Notes: generated from the sequence alone by a model not told the origin. Shown: positions 23,901 through 33,459, counted from the stretch's first letter. The stretch is DNA of 64,000 nt from Axinella damicornis (GCA_963931865.1 OZ007516.1:8611615-8675614), one strand, 5' to 3'. Numbers and translations: made by a program.

Positions 23901-25085
23901 GGAGTGGAGACGAAGCGTTGGTTCATGAAGACTGAGCCTCAAAGGAAGAGGAGTATAGCAAAGTTCATGAATGCAAAACTAGTGGAGTCCCTTGATCCAC
24001 AAATGGGAATGAAAGCAGCCTCTACTTCACAAGACAACGAGTCAGCTGGTGAAGAACATCCACTGCCTTCGAAAGTCAACCCGCTACGTCACACGTCCCT
24101 CCCACAATACACTCAGGATTCCATGTGGGGGAAGGTGCAAAGGTACCTACAAGACCCATCATCCTACACCAGCTCCCCAGGCGTCTCAGACAAGTCATGT
24201 GTCCTGGTGAAGAGTGCGTCTGGCGTCAAGCCACACTTCGTCCAAAGAAGTGGGAAGTCAAAGTACAAGTGTGATAGTGACTGCCTGATGTTCAAGGCCA
24301 CAAGTGGAATCTGCTCACACACACTTCTTGTATCATCCCTAAATGACGAGGTGTGCTCTTTTGTCGGCAGCTACACCAAGTCGAAAGCACCGCTCAACTA
24401 TGCACAGCTTGCTCAGCATGGCCTGCCTGCAGGCGGACGAAAGACTTCAAAGCCACGCAAAGGTGCGAGCAAGAAAAAAACTGCGGCCATTCAACAACTC
24501 CTGCAAAATGCAGAGGAAAGCGAAATGACCAACAGGTCAGACACCAATCCATCAGCCACAACTGACCAATCTCGAAGTGCCCAGCCTTCAGGAAGCACAC
24601 CATCATCTCATCCGGACCCCCTGACTTCAGCTGTTTCTTCACTGGATCCCAACCCTGGTCACAGCGTAAGGATGTCTTCCTCGATGATGTGGCCTCCGTC
24701 ATCATCCCCTTCTCTGAATGTACCTTCCAATACCATTGTAGGTCCACCTCCGTTAATTCCATGTGCAGAAATCTCCCAACCATTTTGGGTAGTGTTTCTG
24801 ACTGGCCGAATATCTCGTTGTCAGGGATGTCTCGGACAAATACACCAGGGCACCGCTCCGTGGAACATAGTCTTACAACACAAACAACAAGTGCTATTCC
24901 AAAACCCGAATACGGGGATATGGCAGCTTTCCAAAGAACTGCGTAATACATACTATCATGTCTCGAAAAAGTGCGTGGTTGCAAAGTATCCGAACTTCGA
25001 CCTGAAGGTTTCCCAGACTGTCAAGCAATGTTTGAGTGATAATCATTTTCGCATTATCACTAACGAGTTTGGGATAACCCTTTGA
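11908..25085 (+). CDS. MULE transposase with SWIM zinc finger
   Basis: Exons 11908-12035, 12140-12172, 20705-20776, 21559-21974 and 22606-25085 have matching phases (2,2,2,1) and total 3129 nt, giving 1042 residues. The enzyme should cut and re-insert the surrounding element in the nucleus. Residues 1-43 contain two acidic-hydrophobic repeats (NPIVLDDE, SPIFLDDKD) like SUMO-interaction motifs. Residues 85-115 have a Cys-containing region (CGRRDLPVYSC), and CQCQP follows near 128. The MULE catalytic domain has D388 (VDPTFDLG), D460 (GTDGEQAL) and E594 (NDVESKNR). A SWIM-type finger uses C772, C776, C786 and H788 (spacing CX3C rather than the usual CXC). A Lys-rich patch (KPRKGASKKK) and a Ser/Pro-rich linker follow. 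The C-terminal PFWVVFLTGRISRCQGC segment with a later HVSKKC could bind another zinc. Intron 2 is 8.5 kb, swollen by nested repeats. No stop or frameshift is seen. Confidence 0.85.
12390..12785 (+). repeat. 38-42-bp minisatellite
   Basis: About ten head-to-tail copies of a unit containing CTCGCTGCACTTGATAGACT and GCTAACAG. They alternate between a GTGTGTG and a longer GCGTGCATGTG spacer. It lies in transposase intron 2, outside the CACTG element. Confidence 0.9.
13278..14760 (+). repeat. Left satellite array, units 170-217 bp
   Basis: Seven or more copies. Markers such as GGGGTTACTTTAACACCC recur at about 13468, 13680, 13897, 14110, 14281, 14451 and 14626. Spacing is about 213 bp at first and about 171 bp later, so a sub-block has been deleted or added. 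Short TTAACAC/GTGTTAA inverted words are scattered through each unit. Confidence 0.9.
15240..15815. repeat. Minisatellite-bearing dispersed element, copy 1
   Basis: It starts with a GTAGCTTCGCTCGCTCAGCTAC stem-like block followed by TTCCCCC. A GC-rich array of a roughly 24-30-bp unit (GCTGCTGCTCCCCGATTGCG) follows. The tail reads AGTTCGAGGTTCAGTAAA, CCCGCCCCACAAACATCCCA and a CACACA run. Two more copies lie at 22112 and 48905 with fewer units. Long open frames on both strands here arise from the repeat itself. Confidence 0.85.
15919..15941 (+). repeat. Poly-C tract
   Basis: An uninterrupted run of about 23 C. Similar homopolymers occur at 31410-31435 (C), 55371-55390 (C) and 62899-62925 (G). 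Lengths may be affected by sequencing error. Confidence 0.9.
15950..17900. other. Non-coding interior of the CACTG element
   Basis: The stretch contains several decayed AGCCTCGTTCCCAGGC-type foldbacks: near 16490-16550, 17428-17520 (GCCTCGCGTTACCAGGCC to GGAAGGCCTGGTATC), and around 17700-17750. A reverse-strand open frame at 16805-17032 (MCEWRLWVLHADFL...) is unusually Trp/Cys-rich and I do not trust it. No gene is supported. Confidence 0.5.
17866..18036 (-). CDS. Candidate exon, unknown
   Basis: The reverse strand is open and protein-like (MVTYGQVEFSVDLYR, then ILPSETMASHDAGVVYF, then LFQLMNYTAN) and is followed by a weak GTAACA donor. A second reverse-strand frame is also open, which weakens the case. 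It might be a remnant of a gene carried by the CACTG element, possibly with the exon at 18578-18700. Confidence 0.22.
18578..18700 (-). CDS. Candidate exon with strong splice donor, unknown
   Basis: The reverse strand reads KKSTIEVKLCCSFRKP, then LVQKGSKVVRFQVDGR, and ends at CGG followed by GTAAGTATA, a near-consensus donor. No acceptor or start is clear, and a stop lies just upstream. It diverges from the plus-strand candidate at 18955, with an E-box palindrome (CACGTGGCATTCACGTG, about 18755-18771) between them. Confidence 0.28.
18955..19071 (+). CDS. Candidate first exon, unknown
   Basis: ATG in good context (CACCGATGG) opens MALVASSAAPYALIPTYF, then ALATLPVTVTHYVKQEYIEP. Codon use looks genuine and a hydrophobic segment is present. 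The frame runs into the first unit of the right satellite array, so it may be a captured and truncated gene piece. I do not recognise it. Confidence 0.3.
19063..20063 (+). repeat. Right satellite array, units about 163 bp
   Basis: GAATTACCACCCCTGGTGCT recurs near 19189, 19352, 19514, 19678 and 19849. The reverse complement of the unit shares GGTGTAA, TTTAACAC and TAGCAC words with the left array. The two arrays therefore look like diverged inverted subterminal repeats of one element. Confidence 0.85.
20387..20445. repeat. Foldback hairpin
   Basis: ACTGGAGCCGTCAGCTGTAG and its near-perfect reverse complement surround the short loop AAGTGCAT. It lies in transposase intron 2 just outside the CACTG element. 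Confidence 0.8.
20893..21483. mobile_element. TA-flanked MITE in transposase intron 3
   Basis: The left end TACCGTAAATTGAG is inverted as CAAATTACGGTA at the right, with further GAAAATATTTTCGT-type inverted words inside. Size (591 bp) and TA ends fit a Tc1/mariner- or PIF-like miniature element. A reverse-strand open frame (about 20989-21270) inside it is not recognised. Confidence 0.65.
22112..22425. repeat. Minisatellite-bearing dispersed element, copy 2
   Basis: Same order of blocks as the copy at 15240: CTTCGCTCGC, then TACTTCCCCCC, then GGACAGCTCTCTGTGCAGAG. It has only about two 24-30-bp units, followed by the shared tail (CGGAGTTCGAGGTTCAGTAA, CCCGCCCCACGAACATCCCA). It lies in transposase intron 4. 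Confidence 0.85.
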
Positions 25086-25307
25086 CTTCTCAAGTGGTCA
25101 CGTAATACAAATTGGCCAATCTTTCACAATCCATATACAATGACTTTTATACCATCTAACTTTCACTTTCTGGTTGTGCTTCGTTGTGATTTGAAGTTCC
25201 AGCTGCTTCTTCTGTGTTCAGTCATAATCATCTGTCTGTACTAGGGTGACACTGACTGTGGTTTGGCTTGGTTTGTGAGACTAGCTCACGTGCATGGTTT
25301 ATTAGCC

Positions 25308-25368
25308 TCGAGGCCTCGTTCGCAGGCTGTGCGCGCGGTGAAGAAAAATGAGCCTGGGAACGAGGCTG
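25308..25368. repeat. Foldback of the CCTCGTTCCCAGGC family
   Basis: GAGGCCTCGTTCGCAGGCTG at the left and AGCCTGGGAACGAGGCTG at the right, with a GCGCGCGGTGAAGAAAAA loop. It lies in the MULE just downstream of the transposase stop. Confidence 0.65.
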
Positions 25369-25777
25369 TAATTAATTATGCATAGCTTCGCTATAAACAG
25401 TATAGCTGGTACATGGTGTAGCGGCCGCGGCCCCAGGGTCTGGGAAGCATGGATAATGCATACTGACGTTGGTACAGGTATATATGTATTACTGGAAACG
25501 AGGTCACGACAAACGGGGCCAGTAAAACGCAAGTTAACTGAGCGCGAAATGCACATGTACCGCGTACACTACTGACTAGCTAAGCTATACGCGTCGAAAT
25601 TATGTTCGTAGCCCCTTACCATATATGCATAGTACCGGGGATTTGGCAAAACCTTCTGAAAAGGGCTGAAGTTCGAGTCAGTCCAGTCTAGTAGTCCTAT
25701 CCTGTGAATAGACAGTACTAGCGCTAGTTTTAATACACGTGACCACGTGCACGCGCTTAAGCGCGCGCGCTAATTAC

Positions 25778-25860
25778 CAATTTTCCGTTTCCGTTTTCCG
25801 TTTCCGTTTTCCGTTTCCGTTTCCGTTTCCGCTTTCCGTTTCTGTGTTTTCCATAGGCCC
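25778..25860 (-). repeat. MULE right terminal inverted repeat
   Basis: About 83 bp, reverse complement of the left terminus. It ends CTGTGTTTTCCATAGGCCC, followed at once by the second CATGAACTG duplication (25861-25869). Confidence 0.9.
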
Positions 25861-25869
25861 CATGAACTG

Positions 25870-26547
25870 TGTAACTTGGTTCAAGACTTCCATTTAACCC
25901 AACTCGTGTCTGATCCTACAAGGGACGGACGTATTCTTGACCTGGTACTCACAAACTCTCCAAGACAGACTCAAGATGTAACTGTCATTGATAATCTGCC
26001 GGGAGCGGACCATCGATCATGCCATACAGTTGGACATTACGACCCCCCCATTGCTCCAAGTACAGCCAAGACGTACCGTCTATAACTTTAAGAAGGCAGA
26101 TTTTGAAGCTTTCCGTCAGAAATTAAATGTTGTATCATGGGATTTTATTTGGCAGAATACCAGCGTGAACCAGGCATGGTTGAAATGGAAGGAGACACTC
26201 CTCAAGGCAGCAGATGAGACCATTCCGAAAGTGGTCTGGAAACCAGGCAAGAGGAAGAACTGGCTGTCCAGTGATGCAAGGAAGCTCATTAAAAAGAAAA
26301 GGAGATACTACAGGAAAACTGGATTGCAGGAACATTGGAGTTTGTACCGCCAGGTCAGTAATCGTCTGCGCGATAGGACTAGGAGGGACCACATGACCTT
26401 TGTGGGAGAGATGACCGCAAATGTCAAGTCCTTTTGGAGGTGGGTCAAGAACATGAAAGGCTCTTCCAATATCATCCCGCAGATTGCCTACCAGAACAGA
26501 GTTTTTGACACCGATAAGCACAAAGCAGAAGCGTTCAATAACTATTT
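25870..26547 (+). pseudogene. LINE continued: endonuclease C-terminus and linker
   Basis: The first codons continue the endonuclease frame cut at 11716 (QDFHLTQLV, SDPTRDGRILDLVLTNSP). After one frameshift near 25990-26085 the usual linker before reverse transcriptase follows: KWKETLLKAADETIP, KKKRRYYRKTG and ending EAFNNYF. Reverse transcriptase should start here, but the sequence changes abruptly to a Ty3/Gypsy integrase. This is a dead copy. Confidence 0.82.
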
Positions 26548-27645
26548 CTGTTGGATGCAACCAGTGATTGCTCGCAAACCTTGGGAAATGGTAGCAGTTG
26601 ACATCTTGAAAGTGCCAATGTCAATATATATTGGTTGCACAAGATTACTTTTCCAAGTGGCCATTTGCCCGAGCAATTCCTGATCAAAAGGCTGACAGGA
26701 TTGTGGATATCCTGAGAGACGATCTTTTCACATTGGTGGGACCTCCACAGAAATTGCACTCAGACCAAGGCTGAAATTTCGAAAGTAGGATTCTTGGTGA
26801 CCTGTGCAGGGCTTTTGGCGTGAAGAAGTCCCGCACAACACCATATCACCCTATGGGCGATGGACTGGTGGAGAGGATGAATCGGTCACTTTTGAGTCTC
26901 CTTTGCGCCTTTGTTGAGAAGGAATACAGCTGGGAAGATCATCTCCAACTGCTCCTGTTCGCTTACAGGACAACAAAGCATTCTACAACAGGACTGTCCC
27001 CTTTTGAAGTTCTGTTTGGGTCTAATCCACCATCCCTGCAGATTCCAGACTTGACAACGTCAGTGATACCAGAACCTTGTGAGTACAGCCAGTGCCTCAA
27101 GCGGAAGCTCCTTGAGTTAAGAGAGATGGAAGAGGCAAACATAGTGGAGTCAGCAGAGCGTCAGCAACAATCCTATGAAGGCTGTGAATCACGTGCGACC
27201 CTTGAAGTGGGACAACAGGTCCTATTGGACAATCCAACCAAAGGGAAGCTGGAGCCTCGATGGACAGGACCGTGGACAGTTAGAGCCCTGAGGGGACCTT
27301 CCACTGTACTGTTGAGGATGGGGACTATGGAGCATGCTGTACACATCAACCGTGTTCGCCCCTTGCTCACAGACAGGTTGGAGGATCGCACTGAACCTGT
27401 TGCAGCAGACTGGACTCCTTCACTGTGAAAATGAACCTGAAAACCCCACCATGGGGACTGCACCTGTGTTTCAAGGTTGTTCTGCAGAAGCACTGGCCTC
27501 TTCGCCTGCGACCCCAGAAGCTGCTCAGCCACAAGCCAATCCCCCTCAAGGAACGATGGTGACCACTCGCAGGGGACGAACAGTTAAACCAGTGCAGTAT
27601 TATGGACATACCTGACTGAGCTGGACTAAGGGGGGAGGTAAGGTA
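26548..27645 (+). pseudogene. Ty3/Gypsy integrase fragment
   Basis: Remnant of the pol gene of an LTR retrotransposon. The integrase core is recognisable: PWEMVAVDIL with the first acidic residue, LHSDQG with the second, and GLVERMNRSLLSL with the Glu. TTKHSTTGLSPFEVLFG follows, then the C-terminal part (EPRWTGPWTVRAL, HINRVRPLL). A frameshift lies near 26640 and an in-frame TGA at about 26772, and the last part (RRGRTVKPVQYYG) is in another frame. Protease, reverse transcriptase and RNase H are absent. It is fused directly to the LINE linker. Confidence 0.85.
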
Positions 27646-27840
27646 TGTGGTATTGGCTATTTGCATTACTGTGTGTACTTGTTATTGTCTTCTTTCTGAC
27701 TTGTGTAGCTATGCTATTGTACTTGTCATTGAGTATGCTTGTCATGACATTTGTCCTTTCTGTAAGACACACGTGATCTCTCTCTGTGATTGTATCTGGA
27801 TTGATAATTGAGAAAAAGCGGTTTGCTCACTGATATCACA
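27629..27840 (+). repeat. Polypurine tract and possible 3' LTR
   Basis: AAGGGGGGAGG just after the pol tail fits a plus-strand priming tract. The following sequence begins TGTGGTATTGG (27646) and could end at GATATCACA near 27840, the TG...CA form of an LTR. No second LTR is visible, so the right boundary is a guess. Confidence 0.4.
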
Positions 27841-30520
27841 TCTTTTTACTATTGCAATTGCACATAATTATTATCTTATGGTGCAAGAATTACAGTGCAC
27901 ATGGTAGGAAACTTTACACAACGTTAGGAACAACGATTAACCTTTGACCTCAATGCACCTGGTCATAATATAGCTAATATGCTTGCAGAAATGTGGATAC
28001 TTTTGAGATCTTCGTCGACTTCGTAAACACTCCAGTTGATAGAACAATTTCAGAAGCAATAATTGTCTCAGTGTCTGTTTGCTGCATGCATAAGTTTCTG
28101 CAATGAATTCTGGATGAAACTACCAACCGATCAATGCACTGTACAGAGAACAGTGTGACAGGGATTTGCAAGAGTCGGTTAACCATAATCATGTTGCTTG
28201 CATGGTGGCCAGTTGTGGACTGGAGGGCTATAGAAGTCTCAAGTTCTAGCCGTACTAGGACAGATATCTCCTCTATATAGCTAGCTACAACACACTCAAA
28301 CTCATCAGGGCACTATCCAAAATTGAAAATAAGGGGTAATTACTTTCATGCATGTCTTTAGCCACCACTGGAAGAGATATTGTAGTAGCTTACCCCAATA
28401 CATTGCACATGCGACTTGCTGATGCAAATTGTTTTGGAGATCTCAACCAATGACTTCTGTGATGCATAGCTAGCTATCAGGGTTGGAACTTGGCAGTGCA
28501 AACAAACCAAACAAACAAACAAACATTACTGCCTCACATTCAGTTTGCTGTGTATTAGCTAGCTATAGCTACTCCTCTGATGCTGCAGGTCTGAATTCAG
28601 GAGATGAAACTGCCAACTGACCCATTTCCAGGCAAACAAGTAGCCACACTTGAGGATTAAATCCAGCCAGTCAATGGTCACCCTGTCAGTGAGGGTTCAT
28701 CCTAGAACTCAACCAACTCAGCTCTACTATGAGCATCTGCTACTCATCAGTAATATTGGTATGCCCCGTTGGAGGGTGGCACAGAAATCTGCTTAACAAT
28801 GTATTTTCCCCGGCCCTAGCTTTCATCGAATGTGAACTAGTGACCGCCTCACTGACAGGAAAACAATTACTCTGACCAATGGAGCATGAATTGTTGCTTG
28901 TGACCCCCACTCCCAGCGATGTCAATAATGAGCTTGAGGTGAAAGTAAATTTTGTAGCTAGCTATGTGCAAGATCAAGGTACCGGATGGTGATCAGCAAT
29001 CAACAAGCATTACTGATGAATAATTATTATTGGTGGATCATTCATAGTTTCATTGTGACGTACCAGTTAGCTACTTTTACACATGTTGCCAGATGTACAC
29101 TGCAGACGAGGCCAATCATAGTCTGATTCCCAGATCAAGGGGGGATTGGGTCCTTGGAACCAGACTAGGTGAATTTGGAAGGTGTGGCTTCGCTGTGTAT
29201 TACATTGAGTATTAGCCATTACAGGAAGTTTTTCGTCGCCAGGAAACGTTGCAACGAGGAACTGCGTCAACCAACACGAAACTGGTGCGATGGCAGCTGG
29301 GGGAGTAGATGTTCTGGTCGATGAAGCCATCCCTGTCTCCCCAGCAGACTCCCTAGTCTCGCGGGCCAGACGTTCGCGGCGCGCGGAAGGGAGGGCGGCG
29401 CGCGGGACTACAGAACTCCCCAGCATATGTGGTGAGACATAAACGTGCATGGAACATACTGGTCTATTATCCCTGTAGCTAGCTCAGCCTCACCATCATG
29501 CAAGTTATGGAGGTGGGAGGTGTGGTGATGCTGTTCATGATGCAGCTTCAGGGCCTTCATATTCTGCCCTTTAGCTGCAAGTGTTGCCAAATGTGCTTGG
29601 CTACAAGAAAGTAGTGTGAGATACCTTTTGGCTGAGAGGTGTAGGCAATGCTATTAGCTTGCTTGTCTTCTGGGTACTGCTCTGGCCTTGCAATTCAAGT
29701 AACCCAGTGACTCTGGTATTTGGAAGTACAAATCCCAACATGTTTACCTTTTCTTGGCGAATGATTCTTCTCTTTAGGGTTTACTCGCAGTCTAAAAGAC
29801 ACTTAAATTTGCACTACCATTTACTCCACAGTGTATAAATTTATGTGACAATGTGTCTAAGTCAACTACCTGTAACTAACTACAGTACCTGTTTGGCAAG
29901 TACATGTGTCTCTGCTTGGTATAGCTTAGCCAAGAATGGTGACAGCAGTCGTTTCTCTTGTTCACAAGGAATCAGGGGCGACTTTCAATCACAATAAAGT
30001 TCTGACAAGTGGCTAGTAAGGCAGACACCATCTTTTTGTTTACAACTATGACATAGGACACATAAGAATATAGCATGTACCCACAAGAGTACAGAACTTA
30101 TTTTGCTCTGTGTTGAAAACAAGCTCTCTTAAAGGAAGCAAAGGGAATTAGAGTTCGTTCCATGGGTGAGGAGAATGTAGTAGCTTGTGATAAGTATGAA
30201 CTACCCAGTGTCATGTGAGCAGTTTCACTATTTACTACTAAAATAGTTGGGGTAGCTGTGGCTCTCAAGCCATCTGTTCACTCATATTTGGAACTGCCAA
30301 GTGGAAACCACCTTTCACTGTACACAAACCACACTACAACTTGGTCAATTTATGAGAATACACGACTTTTCAGAGAACACTGTAAAAGTACGTGCTAAGT
30401 CATAAAAAATCAGCAGTGAATACATGTATGCTCAACAGGTGATTTAGGCTTCTGAAGGTGTTTTTGCATCTGTACTAACAAAGGCTTCATGTTAAGTACC
30501 TGTTATGTACATGTGAAGTA
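27841..30520. other. Intergenic, only weak coding signals
   Basis: No firm gene. The best signal is a reverse-strand segment at about 29500-29601 (QAHLATLAAKGQNMKALKLH...HLHNLHDG). It has an acceptor TTTCTTGTAG on its left and a donor GTGAGG on its right in transcript order. Frames near 29220-29340 are open on both strands (plus: MAAGGVDVLVDEAIPVSP from 29290). A 57-bp TAGTCTCGCGGGCC foldback remnant lies at 29352-29408. I cannot assemble these into a gene. Confidence 0.35.
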
Positions 30521-30525
30521 CAAGT

Positions 30526-30985
30526 TAATGAGATTCATAGTTGATGAGAATGGGCCCTCAAAACGGCCTAGACTTGCACTGTGTGCTACTTTGGGATGGC
30601 TTGCCGATTTTTAATGAGATTCATTGATCCTCCATGCACTTAGATTCATAGTTGATGAGAATGGGCCCTCAAAACGGCCTAGACTTGCACTGTGTGCCAC
30701 TTTGGGATGGTTTGCTGATTTTTAATGAGATTCATTGATCCTCCACGCACATATTAATGAGATTCATAGTTGAGAATGGGCCCTCAAAACGGCCTAGACT
30801 TGCACTGTGTGCCACTTTGGGATGGTTTGCCGATTTTTAATGAGATTCATTGATCCTCCATGCACATACTTAATGAGATTCATAGTTGATGAGAATGGGC
30901 CCTCAAAACGGCCTAGACTTGCACTGTGTGCCACTTTGGGATGGTTTGCCGATTTTAAATGAGATTCATTGATCCTCCATACTAA
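30526..30985 (+). repeat. About 115-bp tandem repeat, four copies
   Basis: Units contain AATGAGATTCATAGTTGATG, GAATGGGCCCTCAAAACGGC and TTTGCCGATTTTTAATGAGA and are over 90% alike by eye. Related AATGAGATTCAT / ATGAATCTCATT words continue to about 31360 in both orientations, so the array sits inside a larger repeat-rich block. Confidence 0.9.
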
Positions 30986-31409
30986 CCCTTTAACCACCAA
31001 ATTCTTCCCACCAAGACAACACATTTTCATGCATTCAGCGCACACCACTTTCGTAGGTACTCCTCTGCCGTAGCATTCGCTCCTCAGTGGCCAAACTTGG
31101 TGGGGCCTGCACACATGGAGAGACCCCTCTGGCAATACCGTTAATGATATTCATGACCCCCCACAAGCCCAGCAATCGGAGGTCAAAGGTGGATGTCAGC
31201 CGGGTTTTCGCCCAGCATTTCCCAAAACTTGGACCAGATCTGACTGATGGCACACCTTACACCACCAATTTGCATGTTTTCTTGAGGCCCAGGGTGGGTC
31301 TATGAATATCATTAGAATCAAAAATCCTCGGGCCAATGAATCTCATTAAAAATAAAAAACCGCCCACGACAGGCGAAGTGGGGGGGGGCTGCTGCCCCCC
31401 CTTTCGATA

Positions 31410-31435
31410 CCCCCCCCCCCCCCCCCCCCCCCCCC
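31410..31435 (+). repeat. Poly-C tract
   Basis: A C26 run close to GGGGGGGG and CCCCCC stretches (31381-31401). It may be an assembly-difficult site. Confidence 0.9.
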
Positions 31436-31439
31436 GCTT

Positions 31440-32000
31440 GTACGTTTAGTGGGGGGTGCGCACCGAAATCTGACCAAATTTTTGAGTTCGCCCCTCAAAG
31501 TCGTCCCTAGGCTATCTGAAGCCTTTTTGGTCTCTTTTTGGACTGACGAGAAGCCCTACAAGTACCTGTTGAAAGGAAACCCTTGCTGTGTAGTGCAGTG
31601 TGCAAAGATTGGGCAATCCGCTGTACTAGTATCACCCCATAAAACCAGTTGCAAAATTTGCATGCATGGTGACAAATATGCAGCTGTCGATACTTTGATG
31701 TCAATAATGCACATCTAGCAAAGTAATTTCAGGATGCATGCCCCATGAACTCTGGAAGTTTGAAGATCGCAAAAAGTTTAACAAGGATAATATTACCTTT
31801 CAGAACCCTGCATGAATGAAACCAGTGCATGTAGCTATGCACTGAAGGGAGGCCTAAAACATTGTCATCCATGGATGAAAGGATTCTGTGCAGCTGTTGG
31901 CTGCAGTTAATTCTTGAAAAAGTAGTACTAGTGTAAAGAAAGGCTGTAGCTAATGGTAGAGTGTTGACGTCATACCATCATTCTGCATTCTGTACTAATC
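31440..32000. other. Intergenic, nothing recognised
   Basis: The plus-strand open frame 31449-31718 (MGGAHRNLTKFLSSPLK...) is 89 codons but has no recognisable motif or splice context. I see nothing else. Confidence 0.35.
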
Positions 32001-32010
32001 AGTGGTTATA

Positions 32011-32066
32011 AATTCTGTACCTGATGAGGCCGGAAGGCCAAAACAGCTGTCACACAGCATAATAAA
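32011..32066 (+). ncRNA. Hammerhead ribozyme-like motif
   Basis: CTGATGA (32021-32027) is followed by a GGCC-GGAA-GGCC stem-loop, then AAAA, and a short palindromic stem ACAG/CTGT ending in GTC, the usual cleavage triplet. CTGT before and ACAG after could form stem I. This is the layout of type I hammerheads found in Penelope-like and other retroelements. The conserved GAAA reads AAAA, so the copy is probably inactive. A chance match is possible. Confidence 0.45.
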
Positions 32067-32744
32067 TGTTTACCATCACTGAACCATTCCCGTCTGGAGA
32101 TCATCATGTAGCCCTACCACGTCGGAAAAAATCAATACTAAACTTCTGCACATGGATATCCTTGCACTACCGTGGGTTCTTGCAACAGGTGTGCAATTGA
32201 CAGAATTGCAACCCAATCCAGGTTAAGGATATTATAGCTACAGATGAGGAGAGTATAGGATGTACTCAGATATAGCACTGTGTTCAATAGCTAATTGTAG
32301 CTAGCGTATAGTCTACTGTTTGCAGCCCAATCAGGTTGCAGTGGTGCCACACTTGTACATCCACCCAAGTGTCATATATCCTGCAGTATTGGGGTGCCCA
32401 GAGACTATAGTGTCTAGCAGGGAGTGTTAGTTTGGTCTTACTCCACTATACTTCTTAGATGACTGGTTGAATGATCCCTAGGTAGCTAGCTAGCTACCGT
32501 TACTTAAACTGTTCCAGTAGGGAGAATTGTACATGTATGATGCATGGTTTTCCATTTAGACACTAGCTATGTTAGTCTTCAAAAGCCGGAAAACCACTAT
32601 AGTACTATGGGTTTCCTTTTTACTCAAACCTTCTGTACTAATTAATACTTGTGGTTTGTAGTGGTTTCCTCTTTGAAACTAATATTGCATGTGGTCTAAC
32701 CATACAGCAGGATTCTAAATTTAACCCAATTCTGGAACAAGTCG

Positions 32745-33005
32745 ATGCTTATACAGTTTAAGTAGCTAAGTACCTTGGGATCATATTCACCTCATATTGA
32801 ATCAGGCTGCATATGCATGTTCTAAATCCAAGAGTTCAAAGCTCTTATTGGACCTTCTATAACCATACTGACTAGTATACTGACTATGGTAGCTACACTC
32901 CGGACCCTCAAACTTTATACCACACTTGTGAGACCACACCTTGAGTATGCAGCCCCAGTGTGGGACCCATTGCTATGGCCAAAGACATCAACTTGTTAAT
33001 TACCC
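32745..33005 (+). pseudogene. LINE reverse-transcriptase C-terminal fragment
   Basis: Decayed plus-strand fragment. KYLGIIFTS (about 32768-32795) and TLKLYTTLVRPHLEYAAPVW (about 32902-32961) match the segment downstream of the catalytic core in CR1/L2-like LINEs, with frameshifts and missing sequence between. It is a different copy from the one at 9.6-10.4 kb. Confidence 0.7.
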
Positions 33006-33042
33006 AGTTTAAATATTTCAGGTGTGTAGAAGGTACACAAAT

Positions 33043-33117
33043 TGAGATATCAATGCCCCCAAAATATGAATTTTCACCAGTTTTTTGTGTTTTTGGGGCA
33101 TTGATATCTTGACTTAT
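33043..33117. repeat. Foldback hairpin
   Basis: GATATCAATGCCCCCAAAA and TTTTTGGGGCATTGATATC form near-perfect arms around an AATTTTCACCAG loop. Confidence 0.7.
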
Positions 33118-33149
33118 GTTAGAGATGGCTGAAAGGTTCTTAGAAGCTA

Positions 33150-33345
33150 CGAAGGGATGTCATCAACCAACAGCGAAGTAAGTCCTCATTACGAGCTGTT
33201 TAAACTGAGCTGTTTTGACTCCTCGATTTCATTGGCCATCTCAAATTCCAGATGGGAAAGGTGTTACATGTAGTGACAAGAAATCGCACTCAAAACACCA
33301 GACCTTCTCCGTGGGGGCGCGCGTGAAGGGCTGGGAATGAGACAG
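33150..33345 (-). repeat. Partial copy of the 55.5-kb TAGTCTCG element
   Basis: The blocks AAGTAAGTCCTCATTACGAG, CATCTCAAATTCCAGATGGG, TTCTCCGTGGGGGCG and GGGAATGAGAC recur in inverted order at 55500-55860. This is a truncated member of that transposon family lying just upstream of the CARD gene start. Confidence 0.6.
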
Positions 33346-33459
33346 TATAGTCAGGTCTAAATGACGTATTTAGACTTGAAAGGGTTAACTTAATTGAGGG
33401 AATTGCAATTTGACCGTAGGCAGCTATTCGGTAGTTACTGGGTGTGAAGTCGAAGTACT

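Larger units (their letters stand above)
11717..25860 (+). mobile_element. 14.1-kb Mutator-like DNA transposon (MULE)
   Basis: The element is bounded by long inverted termini beginning GGGCCTATGGAAAACACAG and by 9-bp direct repeats. It carries a five-exon DDE transposase gene with a SWIM finger. It lies inside the endonuclease frame of a LINE; joining the flanks with one duplication copy keeps that frame, so the insertion is precise and later than the LINE. At 14,144 bp it is large, because its introns have been filled by a CACTG-ended element (13278-20063), a MITE (20893-21483) and a minisatellite-bearing repeat (about 22112-22425). The intact transposase frame suggests recent activity or selection. 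Confidence 0.9.

Noticed and set aside
26535..27666. Reverse-strand frames opposite the integrase
   Set aside because: Shadows of the integrase codons; no own motifs.
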